Origin: Novosphingobium sp049354825
GTDB lineage: Bacteria > Pseudomonadota > Alphaproteobacteria > Sphingomonadales > Sphingomonadaceae
Reading direction: 5' to 3'
DNA length: 64,000 bases
NCBI RefSeq assembly: GCF_049354825.1
Contig: NZ_CP186480.1
Coordinates: 682,001-746,000 of the forward strand
Shown: piece by piece, positions 6,654-15,802 of the stretch
Numbering within the stretch: the first letter of the stretch is position 1
Layout: every line of letters begins with the position of its first letter
The notes under the pieces: model-generated
What the model was told of the DNA's origin: nothing
Databases searched by the model: none
The model's input: only the letters and a program-made list of their open reading frames with translations
Made by a program: the position numbers and the translations under genes

Positions 6654-8459
6654 ATGCCCAGCTACGTGGCCCCGACGCGCGATGCGCGTTTCATCGTCAA
6701 TGAACTGCTCAAGCTCGACGGTTACGGGAATCTGCCCGGCTTTGCCGACGTCAGTCCCGATTTCGTCACGACGGTGATCGATGAGGCCGGCAAGTTCAGC
6801 GCCCAGGTGCTGGCCCCGATCAACCAGGTCGGCGACAGCGAGGGATGCACCCGCAATGCCGATGCCTCGGTCACGACGCCGAAAGGCTTCAAGGCCGCCT
6901 TCGACGCGCTGCGCGAGGCCGGCTGGTCGTCGCTTTCGCACCCCGCGGAATTCGGCGGGCAGGGCCTGCCGCACGTCCTGGCTTTCGTGGTCGAGGAGTT
7001 CATGTCGACCGCCAACCACGCCTTTGCGATGTATGCCGGCCTTACCAACGGCGCGATCAGCGCGCTTATCGCCAAGGGTTCGCCCGAGCAGCAGGCCAAG
7101 TACCTGCCCAAGATGATCTCGCTCGAGTGGACGGGAACGATGAACCTGACCGAGCCGCAGTGCGGCACCGACTTGGGACTGATCCGCACGCGCGCCGAAC
7201 CCCAGGCCGACGGGTCCTATGCCATCAGCGGAACAAAGATCTTCATTTCGGCGGGCGAGCACGACCTGGCCGACAACATCATCCACCTTGTTCTCGCCAA
7301 GTTGCCGGGCGCGCCCGAAAGCAGCAAGGGCATCTCGCTATTCGTGGTGCCCAAGTTCCTTGTGAACGAAGACGGTTCGCTGGGGGAGCGCAACGCGGTC
7401 TCGTGCGGGTCGATCGAGCACAAGATGGGCATTCACGGCAACGCCACCTGCCTACTCAATTACGACGGCGCCAAGGGCTGGCTCGTCGGCGAGGAAAACA
7501 GGGGCCTGGCTGCCATGTTCATCATGATGAACGCGGCGCGACTCGGCGTCGGCATGCAGGGCCTCGCCCAGGCCGAGGTGTCGTACCAGAACGCGGTGAT
7601 TTACGCGCAGGACCGCCGCCAGGGCCGCGCCCTGACCGGCCCCGCCGAGCCGCAGGAAAAGGCCGACACGCTGTTCGTCCACCCGGACGTGCGGCGCATG
7701 TTGATGGATGCCAAGGCCTTCACCGAGGCGATGCGGGCGCTGTGCCTGTGGGGAGCGCTGCAAGTCGATCTCAGCCACAAGGCGGCCAGGGAAGAGGAAC
7801 GCGCCGCCGCCGACGAGATGATCGGCCTGCTGACCCCGGTCATCAAGGGCTACGGCACCGACAAGGGCTTCGATATCGCGGTGAACATGCAGCAGGTCTT
7901 CGGCGGCCACGGCTATATCGAGGAATGGGGCATGAGCCAGTTCGTGCGCGACGCCCGCATTGCCCAGATCTACGAAGGCACCAACGGCATCCAGGCGATG
8001 GACCTGGTCGGCCGCAAGCTGGCGCTGAACGGTGGCAAGGCGATCCAGCGCTTTTTCGCCATGGTCGACGAGGAATGCGCCGCCGCCAAGGGTGACGAGC
8101 GCCTGGCCGGCGTGGCCGAGAAGGTCGAAAAGGCCAACGGCGAACTGAAGGCCGCGACGATGTGGTTGATGCAGAACGCCATGAAGGACCCGAACAACGC
8201 TGCCGCCGGCGCGCACCATTACATGCACATCATGGGGATCGTTGCGCTGGGGCTGATGTGGGTGCGCATGGGGACTGCCGCCGCGGCCGCGCTCAACGCC
8301 GGCAGCGACGACACGGCGTTCTACGAGGCCAAGCTGGTGACCGCACGCTATTATGCCGAGCGTTATGCCCCCGATGCAGGTGCGCTGCGCCGCAAGATCG
8401 AGGGCGGCGCCGCCGCCATGATGGAGCTGCCGGTCGAGGCGTTCGCCACTGCGGCCTAG
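6654..8459 (+). CDS. Acyl-CoA dehydrogenase, 600-residue class
   Basis: A 601-residue FAD-dependent acyl-CoA dehydrogenase with the C-terminal extension of the DmdC/AcdA-like group. Motifs in order: N-terminal helical domain; MNLTEPQCGTDLGLIRTRA (FAD/substrate contact); SGTKIFISAGEHDLADNIIH; the GIHGNATCLLNYD beta domain; and FGGHGYIEEWGMSQFVRDARIAQIYEGTNGIQAMDLVGRK, which contains the catalytic glutamate region. It oxidises an acyl-CoA thioester at the alpha-beta bond in beta-oxidation or a related pathway; family members include methylmercaptopropionyl-CoA dehydrogenase, but the substrate cannot be assigned. The start is set by GAGGA eight bases upstream. It is probably co-transcribed with the MerR gene. 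Its stop overlaps that of convergent rsmA through a shared CTAG. Confidence 0.93.
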   Translation: MPSYVAPTRDARFIVNELLKLDGYGNLPGFADVSPDFVTTVIDEAGKFSAQVLAPINQVGDSEGCTRNADASVTTPKGFKAAFDALREAGWSSLSHPAEFGGQGLPHVLAFVVEEFMSTANHAFAMYAGLTNGAISALIAKGSPEQQAKYLPKMISLEWTGTMNLTEPQCGTDLGLIRTRAEPQADGSYAISGTKIFISAGEHDLADNIIHLVLAKLPGAPESSKGISLFVVPKFLVNEDGSLGERNAVSCGSIEHKMGIHGNATCLLNYDGAKGWLVGEENRGLAAMFIMMNAARLGVGMQGLAQAEVSYQNAVIYAQDRRQGRALTGPAEPQEKADTLFVHPDVRRMLMDAKAFTEAMRALCLWGALQVDLSHKAAREEERAAADEMIGLLTPVIKGYGTDKGFDIAVNMQQVFGGHGYIEEWGMSQFVRDARIAQIYEGTNGIQAMDLVGRKLALNGGKAIQRFFAMVDEECAAAKGDERLAGVAEKVEKANGELKAATMWLMQNAMKDPNNAAAGAHHYMHIMGIVALGLMWVRMGTAAAAALNAGSDDTAFYEAKLVTARYYAERYAPDAGALRRKIEGGAAAMMELPVEAFATAA

Positions 8460-9265
8460 GACAGCGCGCGCGCGATCGAGACGAACTCGTCCACGCTCAG
8501 CGTCTCGGCGCGGCGCTGCGCGTCGATGCCGAGCGTTTCGAGCGCGGCCAGCGCGCCCGGTAATCCCTTGAGTGATTGGCGCAGCATCTTGCGGCGCTGA
8601 CCGAAAGCGGCCTCGGTCACGCGTTCGAGCATGCGCGCGCCGACGCCGTCCGGCATCGCTTGGGCGACGATGTGGACCACGGCGCTCATGACCTTGGGCG
8701 GAGGCGTGAAGGCGCTGCGGTGCACTTTCATCGCCAGCTTCGCGTGCGCGCGCCATTGCGCCAGCACGGCAAGCCGACCGTAAGCGTCGCTGCCGGCCTC
8801 GGCGACGATGCGCTGGGCAACTTCCTGCTGGAACATCAGCGTCAGCGAACGCCACTGCGGTGGCCAGTGTTGCCCGCCCAGCCAGCGCACCAGCAGCGCG
8901 GTGCCGACGTTGTAAGGCAGGTTGGCCACCACGTGATACGGGCCGTCGATCCCCGGATCGATCTTGGTCGCATCACCTTCGAGCACGCGCAATTGCCCCG
9001 GAAAGGCGTCCTCGAGTTCGGCCAGCGCCGGCAGGCAGCGCCGGTCCATCTCGATCGCAGTCACTCGCGCCCCCGCGCGCAGGAGCGCCCGGGTCAGCCC
9101 GCCGGGGCCGGGACCGACCTCGAGCACCCGGGCTCCTTCCAGCGAGCCGGGGATCGCGGCGATGCGATCGAGAAGTTGCTCGTCGAACAGGAAATTCTGT
9201 CCCAGCGCCTTGGTCGCCATCAGGCCGTGGCGCGCGATCACCTCGCGCAGGGGCGGCAGCGTCAT
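8456..9265 (-). CDS. rsmA: 16S rRNA dimethyladenosine transferase
   Basis: A 269-residue RsmA/KsgA, which dimethylates two adjacent adenosines near the 3' end of 16S rRNA during 30S maturation. Evidence: KALGQNFLFDEQLLDRI near the N-terminus, SAM motif VLEVGPGPGGLTRALL, and the catalytic motif NLPYNVGTALL. It overlaps the upstream pdxA stop by four bases (ATGA), giving the conserved surA-pdxA-rsmA order. Its stop shares a CTAG with the convergent acyl-CoA dehydrogenase. Confidence 0.97.
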   Translation of the reverse strand: MTLPPLREVIARHGLMATKALGQNFLFDEQLLDRIAAIPGSLEGARVLEVGPGPGGLTRALLRAGARVTAIEMDRRCLPALAELEDAFPGQLRVLEGDATKIDPGIDGPYHVVANLPYNVGTALLVRWLGGQHWPPQWRSLTLMFQQEVAQRIVAEAGSDAYGRLAVLAQWRAHAKLAMKVHRSAFTPPPKVMSAVVHIVAQAMPDGVGARMLERVTEAAFGQRRKMLRQSLKGLPGALAALETLGIDAQRRAETLSVDEFVSIARALS

Positions 9266-10251
9266 GACGCGCGCCGCGCCGCGATGGCCGCGGCCATGTG
9301 GATCGCCGCAATCGTCGCGCCGGGCTCGGCCAGCCCCTTGCCGGCGATATCGAAGGCGGTGCCGTGATCAGGCGAGGTGCGCACGATGGACAGGCCGAGC
9401 GTGCAGTTGACGCCCTGGTCGAAATCCAGCGCCTTGAGCGGGATCAGCGCCTGGTCGTGATACATGCACAGCGCCGCGTCATAGCCTTCGCGGGCGCGCG
9501 GCGTGAACAGCGCGTCGGGCGGCACCGGGCCGGTCGCGGCGATGCCGCCGGCCTGAAGCGCGGCAATCGCAGGCGCGATCACCGCGTGCTCCTCGCCGCC
9601 CATGCGGCCGCGCTCACCAGCGTGCGGGTTGAGACCGGCCACCGCGATGCGCGGGTTGGCGATACCGAAGTCGCGCCTGAGCGCCGCCTCCAGGATGCGC
9701 CCTTTGCGGATGATGGCGTCGGTCGTCAGGCGGCGCGGGACCTCTGCCAGCGCGATATGCACGGTGACCGGCACGACCTTGAGGCGCGGCCCGGCGAGCA
9801 GCATGACCGCGTCTTGGCTCGCGGTGCCGCATGCGGCCGCCACGAACTCCGTCTGACCAGGGTGCGTGAACCCGACCTCTGCAAGCAGTGCCTTCGATAC
9901 CGGTGCGGTGATGAGACCGGCGGCTTCTTGCCGAACGGCCAGCCCGGTCGCCAGCGTCAGCCCGGCCAGCGCGAAGGCCGCACCGTCGCGCTCGGGCATC
10001 CCCGGGCGGTAGTCGCACTCCAGCCCGCGCAGCACCGGCAGGGCCTGCGCGAACACGGCGATCGCCTCGGTCAGGTCATCGATCTCGGCGACCGGGCAGT
10101 CGATACCGCGCTGCGCCGCTGCCGCCGCGATCAACCGTGCGCCACCCGCCACCGCGAACGGGGGCAGGGTGCGCGCGGCCCAGGCTGCGGCGATCAGTTC
10201 GGGGCCGACACCGGCGGGATCGCCCGGGGCGACGACCAGCGGCAGCATCAT
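9262..10251 (-). CDS. pdxA: 4-hydroxythreonine-4-phosphate dehydrogenase
   Basis: A 329-residue PdxA, which oxidises 4-phosphohydroxy-L-threonine in the DXP-dependent pyridoxal phosphate pathway. It opens with VVAPGDPAGVGPELIA, a family signature. The metal-binding histidines lie in FTHPGQTEF, LNPHAGERGRMGGEE and YDAALCMYHDQALIPLKAL. It sits between surA and rsmA with seven-base and minus-four-base junctions, the standard proteobacterial operon arrangement. Confidence 0.97.
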   Translation of the reverse strand: MMLPLVVAPGDPAGVGPELIAAAWAARTLPPFAVAGGARLIAAAAAQRGIDCPVAEIDDLTEAIAVFAQALPVLRGLECDYRPGMPERDGAAFALAGLTLATGLAVRQEAAGLITAPVSKALLAEVGFTHPGQTEFVAAACGTASQDAVMLLAGPRLKVVPVTVHIALAEVPRRLTTDAIIRKGRILEAALRRDFGIANPRIAVAGLNPHAGERGRMGGEEHAVIAPAIAALQAGGIAATGPVPPDALFTPRAREGYDAALCMYHDQALIPLKALDFDQGVNCTLGLSIVRTSPDHGTAFDIAGKGLAEPGATIAAIHMAAAIAARRAS

Positions 10252-10258
10252 CGCCGGA

Positions 10259-11686
10259 CTAGGTGCTGTAATCGATCACCGCGTCGCGGCGAAGGTCGCG
10301 CAGGTACATCTGGGCGCGCTTGTTGACGCGTTCTTGCTCGATCTGGTTCTGCAGCTCGTCGAAGTTGGGCCCGGCGCTGATCTGCGCGTCGTCGCGGCCG
10401 CACAGCATCAGGATGCGGATACCATCCTTGAGCGTGCCGAACGGCGGAGTCGCTTCGCCCGGGGACAGCTTGAGCAGCAGGTTCTGCAGCTGGTCGGGCA
10501 GGTCGCGCGCCTTCATCTGGTCATTCGCGACCACTTCGGCGCCAAGCGGCTTGACGATCCCGTCGATGGTCGAGCACCCGCGCGAAGTCTTGACTGCGGT
10601 GGCCAACGCCTGGGCGCGCCGCGCGGCATCGGCGTCGCTGGTGCCGGGCGGGAAGGCGATTGATATCTGCTTGAGGCTAAGGATCGCGTCGCGCGGATCG
10701 GCGGTCAGCACCTTGCGCCGATCGATGAGGGCCACGATCGAGAATCCGCCCTGGGTCTCGATGGGGCCGACGAGCTGGCCGGGCGCCATCTGCGTGATCG
10801 GCGTATTGAGCTCATCCGGCAGCTGCCCGGCGCGAATCCAGCCAAGGTCGCCGCCGACGGCCGCGGTCGAGGCCTGTGAGTACTGGCGCGCATAACCGAC
10901 GAAGCTGCCACCCTTCTTGAGCTCGTCGACGATCGACTTGGCACGCGCGAACACCGCGGGCTTGTTCTCGGGATTGGCGGCAAGGAAAATCTCGCCGACG
11001 CGGTATTCCTCGGTGCCCTTGGCGGCCTGGAGCCGGTCGAGCACTTCCTTCACTTCCTCGTTCGAGACGTTCACGAACGGCTCGACGTTTCGGCCCAGCA
11101 GCCGCTGCCACGACAGCTCGCCGCGGATCTGGCGCTTGAGCGAGGCGGGCGAAGACCCGATCTTGACCAGATAGGCGTCCATCGCCTTGGTGTTCTGGCC
11201 GAAGTTCTGCTGTGCGACGCGGGCGTACGTGCTCTCGACCTCGGAATTCTCGACCTCGATCTTCTGGGCCTTGGCTTCCTGGATCTGGAGGGTCTCGTCC
11301 ATCAGGTTGCGCAGCACCTGCAGGCGCAGGCGCTCGAGTTCTTCGGCGCCGATCTGGCCCTGGCTGGCCGCGACGATCAGCGCGACGCGCTGGTCGACAT
11401 CGGTGCCGGTGATGACTTCGCCGTTGATGATAACCGTCGCCTTGCGCAGGTTAGGGTCCATCTTGCCGTACAGCGTCGCATTCTCGGGCATCGTGATGGC
11501 GCCTGGCGCGGCGGCGGCCGGTGCAGGCGCGGGTTGCACACCGGCGCGCGCCTGCGGCGCTGCGGGCGAGGTGGGGGCGGTCTGCGCCAGCACCGGGGCG
11601 GCGACCATGGCGGCGCAGGCCGTGCCAAGCGCCAGGCGAGCAAAGCGGCGGAAGGGGGTGGAACCGTAAGAGGCGGTCTGGTTCAC
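10259..11686 (-). CDS. surA: SurA-type periplasmic peptidyl-prolyl isomerase/chaperone
   Basis: About 475 residues from a GTG at 11686; another GTG at 11728 is possible, but the later one leaves a cleaner signal peptide (basic start, hydrophobic run, cleavage after APVLA-Q). A low-complexity Pro/Ala stretch follows, then the SurA N-terminal region (VIINGEVITGTDVDQRVALI, RNLMDETLQIQEAKAQKIEV) and two parvulin-like domains (residues about 220-330 and 350-440; VGEIFLAANPENK, GGDLGWIRAGQLPDEL). It escorts outer membrane proteins through the periplasm. lptD, often upstream, is absent here; recG is divergent instead. surA-pdxA-rsmA look co-transcribed. Confidence 0.9.
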   Translation of the reverse strand: MNQTASYGSTPFRRFARLALGTACAAMVAAPVLAQTAPTSPAAPQARAGVQPAPAPAAAAPGAITMPENATLYGKMDPNLRKATVIINGEVITGTDVDQRVALIVAASQGQIGAEELERLRLQVLRNLMDETLQIQEAKAQKIEVENSEVESTYARVAQQNFGQNTKAMDAYLVKIGSSPASLKRQIRGELSWQRLLGRNVEPFVNVSNEEVKEVLDRLQAAKGTEEYRVGEIFLAANPENKPAVFARAKSIVDELKKGGSFVGYARQYSQASTAAVGGDLGWIRAGQLPDELNTPITQMAPGQLVGPIETQGGFSIVALIDRRKVLTADPRDAILSLKQISIAFPPGTSDADAARRAQALATAVKTSRGCSTIDGIVKPLGAEVVANDQMKARDLPDQLQNLLLKLSPGEATPPFGTLKDGIRILMLCGRDDAQISAGPNFDELQNQIEQERVNKRAQMYLRDLRRDAVIDYST

Positions 11687-11868
11687 GTGTCTCAAAACCT
11701 TCGTCTTTTCGGCCGCCGGCGGCGGCACTCGTCTATCCGGCGCGGTGGTCCCGGACGGCTTAACCCAAGCTGAGCACGACCGACCGGCTGGCCGGCAGCA
11801 CCCTTTTGCTCCTCCGCGCCCCTAGCCCTTTCGCGAAGCGTGGGGAAGCGGCTAAAGGCGCTGCGACC

Positions 11869-13926
11869 ATGCGCCCCGAACGCCTCAATCCCCTGTTCGC
11901 CGCCGCCGCCACGCTGAAAGGCGTGGGACCGGGGCTGGCCCGCCCGCTCGAGCGCCTGGGACTGACGCGCGTGCGCGACTTTGCCTATCACCTGCCGGAC
12001 AGGTTCGTGACCCGGCGGGTGATCGAGACGCTGGACGACGCGAACGTCGGCGAGAACATCGTGGTGGCGCTGACGCCGCGCGAATATCGCGCCAGCGCCG
12101 GGCGTGGACCCTTTCGCGTGCTGGCGGCCGACGCTGCCGGCAACATATGCGCGATCAGCTTTTTTGGCGGCGGGGGCGGCTGGGCGAAGAAGCAATTGCC
12201 GCTCGGCACGCGCAAGTGGATCGCCGGCCGGCTCGACCAGTTCGGCCAGATGCTGCAGATCGTGCATCCCGACCACGTCGCCGACGAGGGCGAGGCAAGC
12301 CTGGGGACCCTTTGCGAACCGGTTTACGGCTTGTCCGAAGGGGTTACCCAAGGCCGCTTGGCCGCGCTGGTCGAACAGGCGCTCGAACACGCGGAAGACC
12401 TGCCCGAATGGATCGAGCCCGAATTGCTGATGAAGATGCACTGGCCGTCCTGGCGCGATTCGCTCGTCCTGGCGCACCGCGGCGAACACGGCGCCGCGCG
12501 CGACCGTCTCGCCTACGATGAATTGCTCGCCAACAGCCTGGCCCTGCTGCTGGTACGCGATGCCAACCGGGCGCGGCGCGGCCAATCGCTGCAGGGTGAC
12601 GGGCGGCTGCGCGGCAAGCTGGCGTTGCCGTTCCCGCTCACCGGAGCGCAGCGACGCTCGATCGCCGAGATCGAGGGCGATCTGGCGCAAGCCGCGCCGA
12701 TGTTGCGGCTGCTGCAGGGCGACGTCGGTTCGGGCAAGACGGTCGTGGCGCTGGAATCCATGCTGATCGCGGTCGAGGCGGGTGCGCAGGCGGCGCTGCT
12801 GGCGCCAACCGAAATCCTCGCCCGCCAGCATTTCGAAACCTTGCGCGCGATGCTGGCGCCCACCGGGGCGAGCATCGCGATCCTGACCGGTCGCGACAAG
12901 GGAAGAGCGCGCGAATCGATCCTGATGGGGCTGCTCGACGGCAGTATCGACATCGTCGTCGGCACGCATGCGCTGTTCCAGGACGCCGTGGCCTATCGCA
13001 ACCTGGGGCTGGTGGTGATCGACGAGCAGCACCGCTTCGGCGTCGGACAGCGCCTCTTGCTGAGCCAGAAGGGAAGGCAAACCCCGCACTGCCTGGCGAT
13101 GACCGCCACTCCCATCCCCCGGACGCTGACCCTGGCGCAATATGGCGAGATGGACGTGAGCCGGCTCGACGAAATGCCACCAGGACGTCAGGCGATCGAC
13201 ACCCGGGTCGTCGCCGCCGAACGGCTGCCCGACGTGGTCGAGGCGCTGGCGCGCCACCTGGCGGCAGGCCGCCAGGCCTACTGGGTCTGCCCGATGGTGC
13301 GCGAGAACGAGAACGAGGATCTCGCCGCCGCCGAGGCGCGCCATGCCGCGCTCCATGCGCGCTTTGGCGACACGGCGGTCCTCGTTCATGGGCAAATGCG
13401 GCCCGAGGCCAAGGACGCTGCGATGGACCGGTTCGCCCGCGGAGACGCGCAGTTGCTGGTTGCAACAACGGTGATTGAAGTCGGCGTCGACGTGCCGGCG
13501 GCGACGCTGATGGTGATCGAGCAGGCCGAACGGTTCGGCCTGGCGCAGTTGCACCAGTTGCGCGGCCGGGTGGGGCGCGGAAGCCAGGCCAGCAGCTGCC
13601 TGCTTCTGCGCGGCGACACGTTGAGCGACACGGGCCGCGCCCGCCTGGCCCTCATGCGTGAGACGCAGGACGGCTTTCGCCTGGCCGAGGAGGATCTGAA
13701 CCTGCGCGGGGGCGGCGAACTGCTAGGCACGCGACAGTCGGGCGATACGCCGTTCCGCGTCGCCGAACTGGAGCAGACCCAGCGCCTGCTGCCGATCGCG
13801 CACGATGATGCGCGGCTCCTGCTGGAGCGTGATGGCGGGCTGTCAGGGCCGCGCGGCGAGGCCGCGCGGCTGCTGCTGTATCTGTTCGAACGCGACTGGG
13901 GCGTTCAGCTGCTGCGCGGCGGCTAG
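11869..13926 (+). CDS. recG: ATP-dependent DNA helicase RecG
   Basis: A 685-residue RecG, which regresses and remodels stalled replication forks and branched DNA. The N-terminal wedge/OB region is followed by helicase domain 1 with Walker A GDVGSGKT, APTEILARQH, the DEQH box (VIDEQHRFGVGQR) and MTATPIPRTLTLA. Domain 2 contains VHGQMRPEAKDAAMDRFARGD, TTVIEVGVDVP and QLRGRVGRG. The ATG at 11869 follows AAAGG and matches the usual N-terminus (RPERLNPLFA); earlier in-frame starts add unrelated sequence. It is divergent from surA and shares a CTAG stop overlap with the hemerythrin gene. Confidence 0.96.
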   Translation: MRPERLNPLFAAAATLKGVGPGLARPLERLGLTRVRDFAYHLPDRFVTRRVIETLDDANVGENIVVALTPREYRASAGRGPFRVLAADAAGNICAISFFGGGGGWAKKQLPLGTRKWIAGRLDQFGQMLQIVHPDHVADEGEASLGTLCEPVYGLSEGVTQGRLAALVEQALEHAEDLPEWIEPELLMKMHWPSWRDSLVLAHRGEHGAARDRLAYDELLANSLALLLVRDANRARRGQSLQGDGRLRGKLALPFPLTGAQRRSIAEIEGDLAQAAPMLRLLQGDVGSGKTVVALESMLIAVEAGAQAALLAPTEILARQHFETLRAMLAPTGASIAILTGRDKGRARESILMGLLDGSIDIVVGTHALFQDAVAYRNLGLVVIDEQHRFGVGQRLLLSQKGRQTPHCLAMTATPIPRTLTLAQYGEMDVSRLDEMPPGRQAIDTRVVAAERLPDVVEALARHLAAGRQAYWVCPMVRENENEDLAAAEARHAALHARFGDTAVLVHGQMRPEAKDAAMDRFARGDAQLLVATTVIEVGVDVPAATLMVIEQAERFGLAQLHQLRGRVGRGSQASSCLLLRGDTLSDTGRARLALMRETQDGFRLAEEDLNLRGGGELLGTRQSGDTPFRVAELEQTQRLLPIAHDDARLLLERDGGLSGPRGEAARLLLYLFERDWGVQLLRGG

Positions 13927-14438
13927 CTGGTCTTGCCGGCGTCGACGTAAAGCAGCTCGGCGTCGGGCAAATCGCCGGCCTTGAGCTCGGCCTTAAGTTC
14001 GGCTTCGCGTGCCAGCATCTGGTCAAGCATCGCGACCAGGTCGAGGCCGGCCTCGCGCGCTTGCCAGAAGACGCCCTTGCCGGGCTCTTCCTCTTCCTTG
14101 TGATGATGCTCCATCTGTTCGCCAAGGACCTGGAGCTTTGGCCCGAACGTATCGTCGTCGTTGTCGCCCGAAAGCAGGTCGTTGATCAGGACCTTGCCCG
14201 AATCGTGTTCGACCAGGCCCTCGGTCAGCTTGTCGTCGTCCGCTTCGGCCTTGCCGCGCAGCGCCGGATAGAAATACTCTTCTTCCAGCGTCATGTGAAT
14301 TTTGACGAGGTTGCATACCTGCACGCCGATCTTGCGCACGTCCTGGGGCGAAGCGTCTTCCGCCTTGGCGAACAACGCTTCGGTCTTGTCGTGATCGGCT
14401 TTCAGCTTGGCGATCGCGTCGGTGTAGGAATCGGCCAC
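13923..14438 (-). CDS. Hemerythrin HHE domain protein
   Basis: A 171-residue protein started at a GTG (14438) that lies eight bases after AGGAG; a longer frame to 14474 has no such site. Hemerythrin-type iron ligands are spread through LKADHDKTE, KIHMTLEEEYFYPAL, LVEHDSGK and GEQMEHHHKEEEE, fitting a four-helix di-iron fold. The acidic C-terminal half is rich in Glu/Asp. Family members bind O2 or NO, or sense redox and iron; the role here is unknown. It is cytoplasmic (no signal peptide). tRNA-Pro lies upstream on the same strand. Confidence 0.85.
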   Translation of the reverse strand: MADSYTDAIAKLKADHDKTEALFAKAEDASPQDVRKIGVQVCNLVKIHMTLEEEYFYPALRGKAEADDDKLTEGLVEHDSGKVLINDLLSGDNDDDTFGPKLQVLGEQMEHHHKEEEEPGKGVFWQAREAGLDLVAMLDQMLAREAELKAELKAGDLPDAELLYVDAGKTS

Positions 14439-14530
14439 GTCAATTGCTCCTGGATGATATGTCACCCGGGACAATGGCCCGCCGGCGCGCCTGTTCCCCC
14501 GAAGGGGAGGATATCGCGATATAAGGAAAA

Positions 14531-14607
14531 TGGTCGGGGAAAGAGGATTCGAACCTCCGGCCCCTGCCTCCCGAAGACAGTGCTCTACCAGGCTGAGCTA
14601 TTCCCCG
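14531..14607 (-). tRNA. tRNA-Pro (CGG)
   Basis: A 77-base tRNA with encoded CCA. The acceptor stem CGGGGAA pairs with TTCCCCG. The anticodon stem CTGTC/GGCAG encloses a loop TTCGGGA, giving anticodon CGG (reads CCG, a frequent codon in this GC-rich genome). The T-arm GGTTCGAATCC is canonical. Confidence 0.96.
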
Positions 14608-14648
14608 ACCGATGCCGAGCCCGTTGCCGGGCCCGAGGCAGGAGCGCG

Positions 14649-14677
14649 CCTATAAGCAGCGTTATCTCGGGTGGCAA
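14649..14677 (-). promoter_or_regulatory. Promoter for tRNA-Pro
   Basis: On the minus strand TTGCCA (14677-14672), exactly 17 bases, then TATAGG (14654-14649), about 40 bases upstream of the tRNA 5' end. The spacing and boxes match sigma-70 class promoters; no other gene starts nearby on this strand. Confidence 0.6.
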
Positions 14678-14706
14678 GCCGCGATTGGTGCCGCTAGCGT
14701 CGATTG

Positions 14707-15663
14707 ATGCCAAGCCCCAGCCCAGTCCCCGATTCTCCCCCCCGGCAGCACTGGGAATGGCAGTATCTCGACCTGATGCGGCGCATCTGGGATGATGGTG
14801 AGGAGCGCATCGATCGAACCGGCGTGGGCACCCGGTCGCTGTTCGGGGTGCAGTTGCGCTTCGACTTGTCGGAGGGGCGGATTCCGCTGCTGACCACCAA
14901 GCGGGTCTACTGGAAAGCCGCCACGCGCGAGATGCTGTGGTTCCTGACCGGCAGCACCTCGATCCGCCCGCTGCTGGAGCAGGGGGTAACGATCTGGAGC
15001 GACTGGCCGCTGGCCAAATACCGCCGTGACACTGGCGATGACATCACGCAGGAGGCTTTCGAGGCGCGCATCGTGGCCGACGATGCCTTCGCTGCGCGCT
15101 GGGGCGACCTGGGTCCGGTCTACGGCAAGCAATGGGTCGATTGGCCGACCTACGAACCCGCCGGAGACGGCCTGTTCCGCCGCGGACCGGGGATAGATCA
15201 GGTCAGCCAGGTGGTCGCGTCGCTGCGAACGAACCCGGCCAGCCGGCGCCACATCGTCGAGGGCTGGAACGTTGCCGAGCTCGACCGGATGGCGTTGCCG
15301 CCCTGTCACAAGACCTACCAGTTCCACGTCAGCGGCGGGCGCTTGTCGTGCCTGCTGACGCAGCGGTCCTGCGACGTCGCGCTGGGGCTGCCGTTCAACC
15401 TTGTCGGCGCAACGGTGCTGACGCGGATGCTGGCGCAGCAGACCGGCCTGGAGCCGGGCGAACTGGTGTGGTCGGGCGGCGATACGCACCTGTACCTCAA
15501 CCACGCGCACCTTGTCGAAACGCAGCTGGCGCGGGTCCCGTCAGGCGATCCCCGGCTCGATCTGGCGGCGCGGGCGGAAACGATCTTCGCTTACGCGATC
15601 GACGATTTCACCGTGCGCGATTACGCCCCCCAGCCGCCGATCGCCGCGCCCGTCGCGGTGTGA
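14707..15663 (+). CDS. thyA: Thymidylate synthase
   Basis: A 318-residue ThyA, which methylates dUMP to dTMP using methylene-tetrahydrofolate. Recognisable blocks: DRTGVGTRSLFGVQLRFDL, KRVYWKAATREMLWFLTG, the active-site LPPCHKTYQFHV, QRSCDVALGLPFNLVGATVL and GGDTHLYLNHAHLV. It is longer than the 264-residue E. coli enzyme because of an insertion (about residues 90-150, around YRRDTGDDITQEAFEARIV), as in many other bacteria. The ATG at 14707 is used; a TTG one codon earlier is also possible. No neighbour is functionally linked. Confidence 0.96.
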   Translation: MPSPSPVPDSPPRQHWEWQYLDLMRRIWDDGEERIDRTGVGTRSLFGVQLRFDLSEGRIPLLTTKRVYWKAATREMLWFLTGSTSIRPLLEQGVTIWSDWPLAKYRRDTGDDITQEAFEARIVADDAFAARWGDLGPVYGKQWVDWPTYEPAGDGLFRRGPGIDQVSQVVASLRTNPASRRHIVEGWNVAELDRMALPPCHKTYQFHVSGGRLSCLLTQRSCDVALGLPFNLVGATVLTRMLAQQTGLEPGELVWSGGDTHLYLNHAHLVETQLARVPSGDPRLDLAARAETIFAYAIDDFTVRDYAPQPPIAAPVAV

Positions 15664-15695
15664 CGGAACCTTGACCCCGGTCGCGCGCTCCCTCC

Positions 15696-15730
15696 TTGAC
15701 GCCTGTGCGGCGACGAAATATTATGTCGCC
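15696..15730 (+). promoter_or_regulatory. bkd operon promoter with palindromic operator
   Basis: TTGACG (15696-15701), a 17-base spacer and TATTAT (15719-15724) form one of the strongest promoters in the window. Centred on the -10 box is a perfect 6-bp inverted repeat, GGCGAC (15709-15714) and GTCGCC (15725-15730), around an AT-rich middle that is itself nearly palindromic. This placement suits a repressor that blocks open complex formation. Predicted start is near 15731, giving a leader of about 72 bases. Confidence 0.75.
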
Positions 15731-15802
15731 TGAATAAAACATCATTCCGGCCATTGCGCGACTTGTGCGCAGCGGACCGGTTCAGTTCGGGAGTGCAAGC
15801 GG

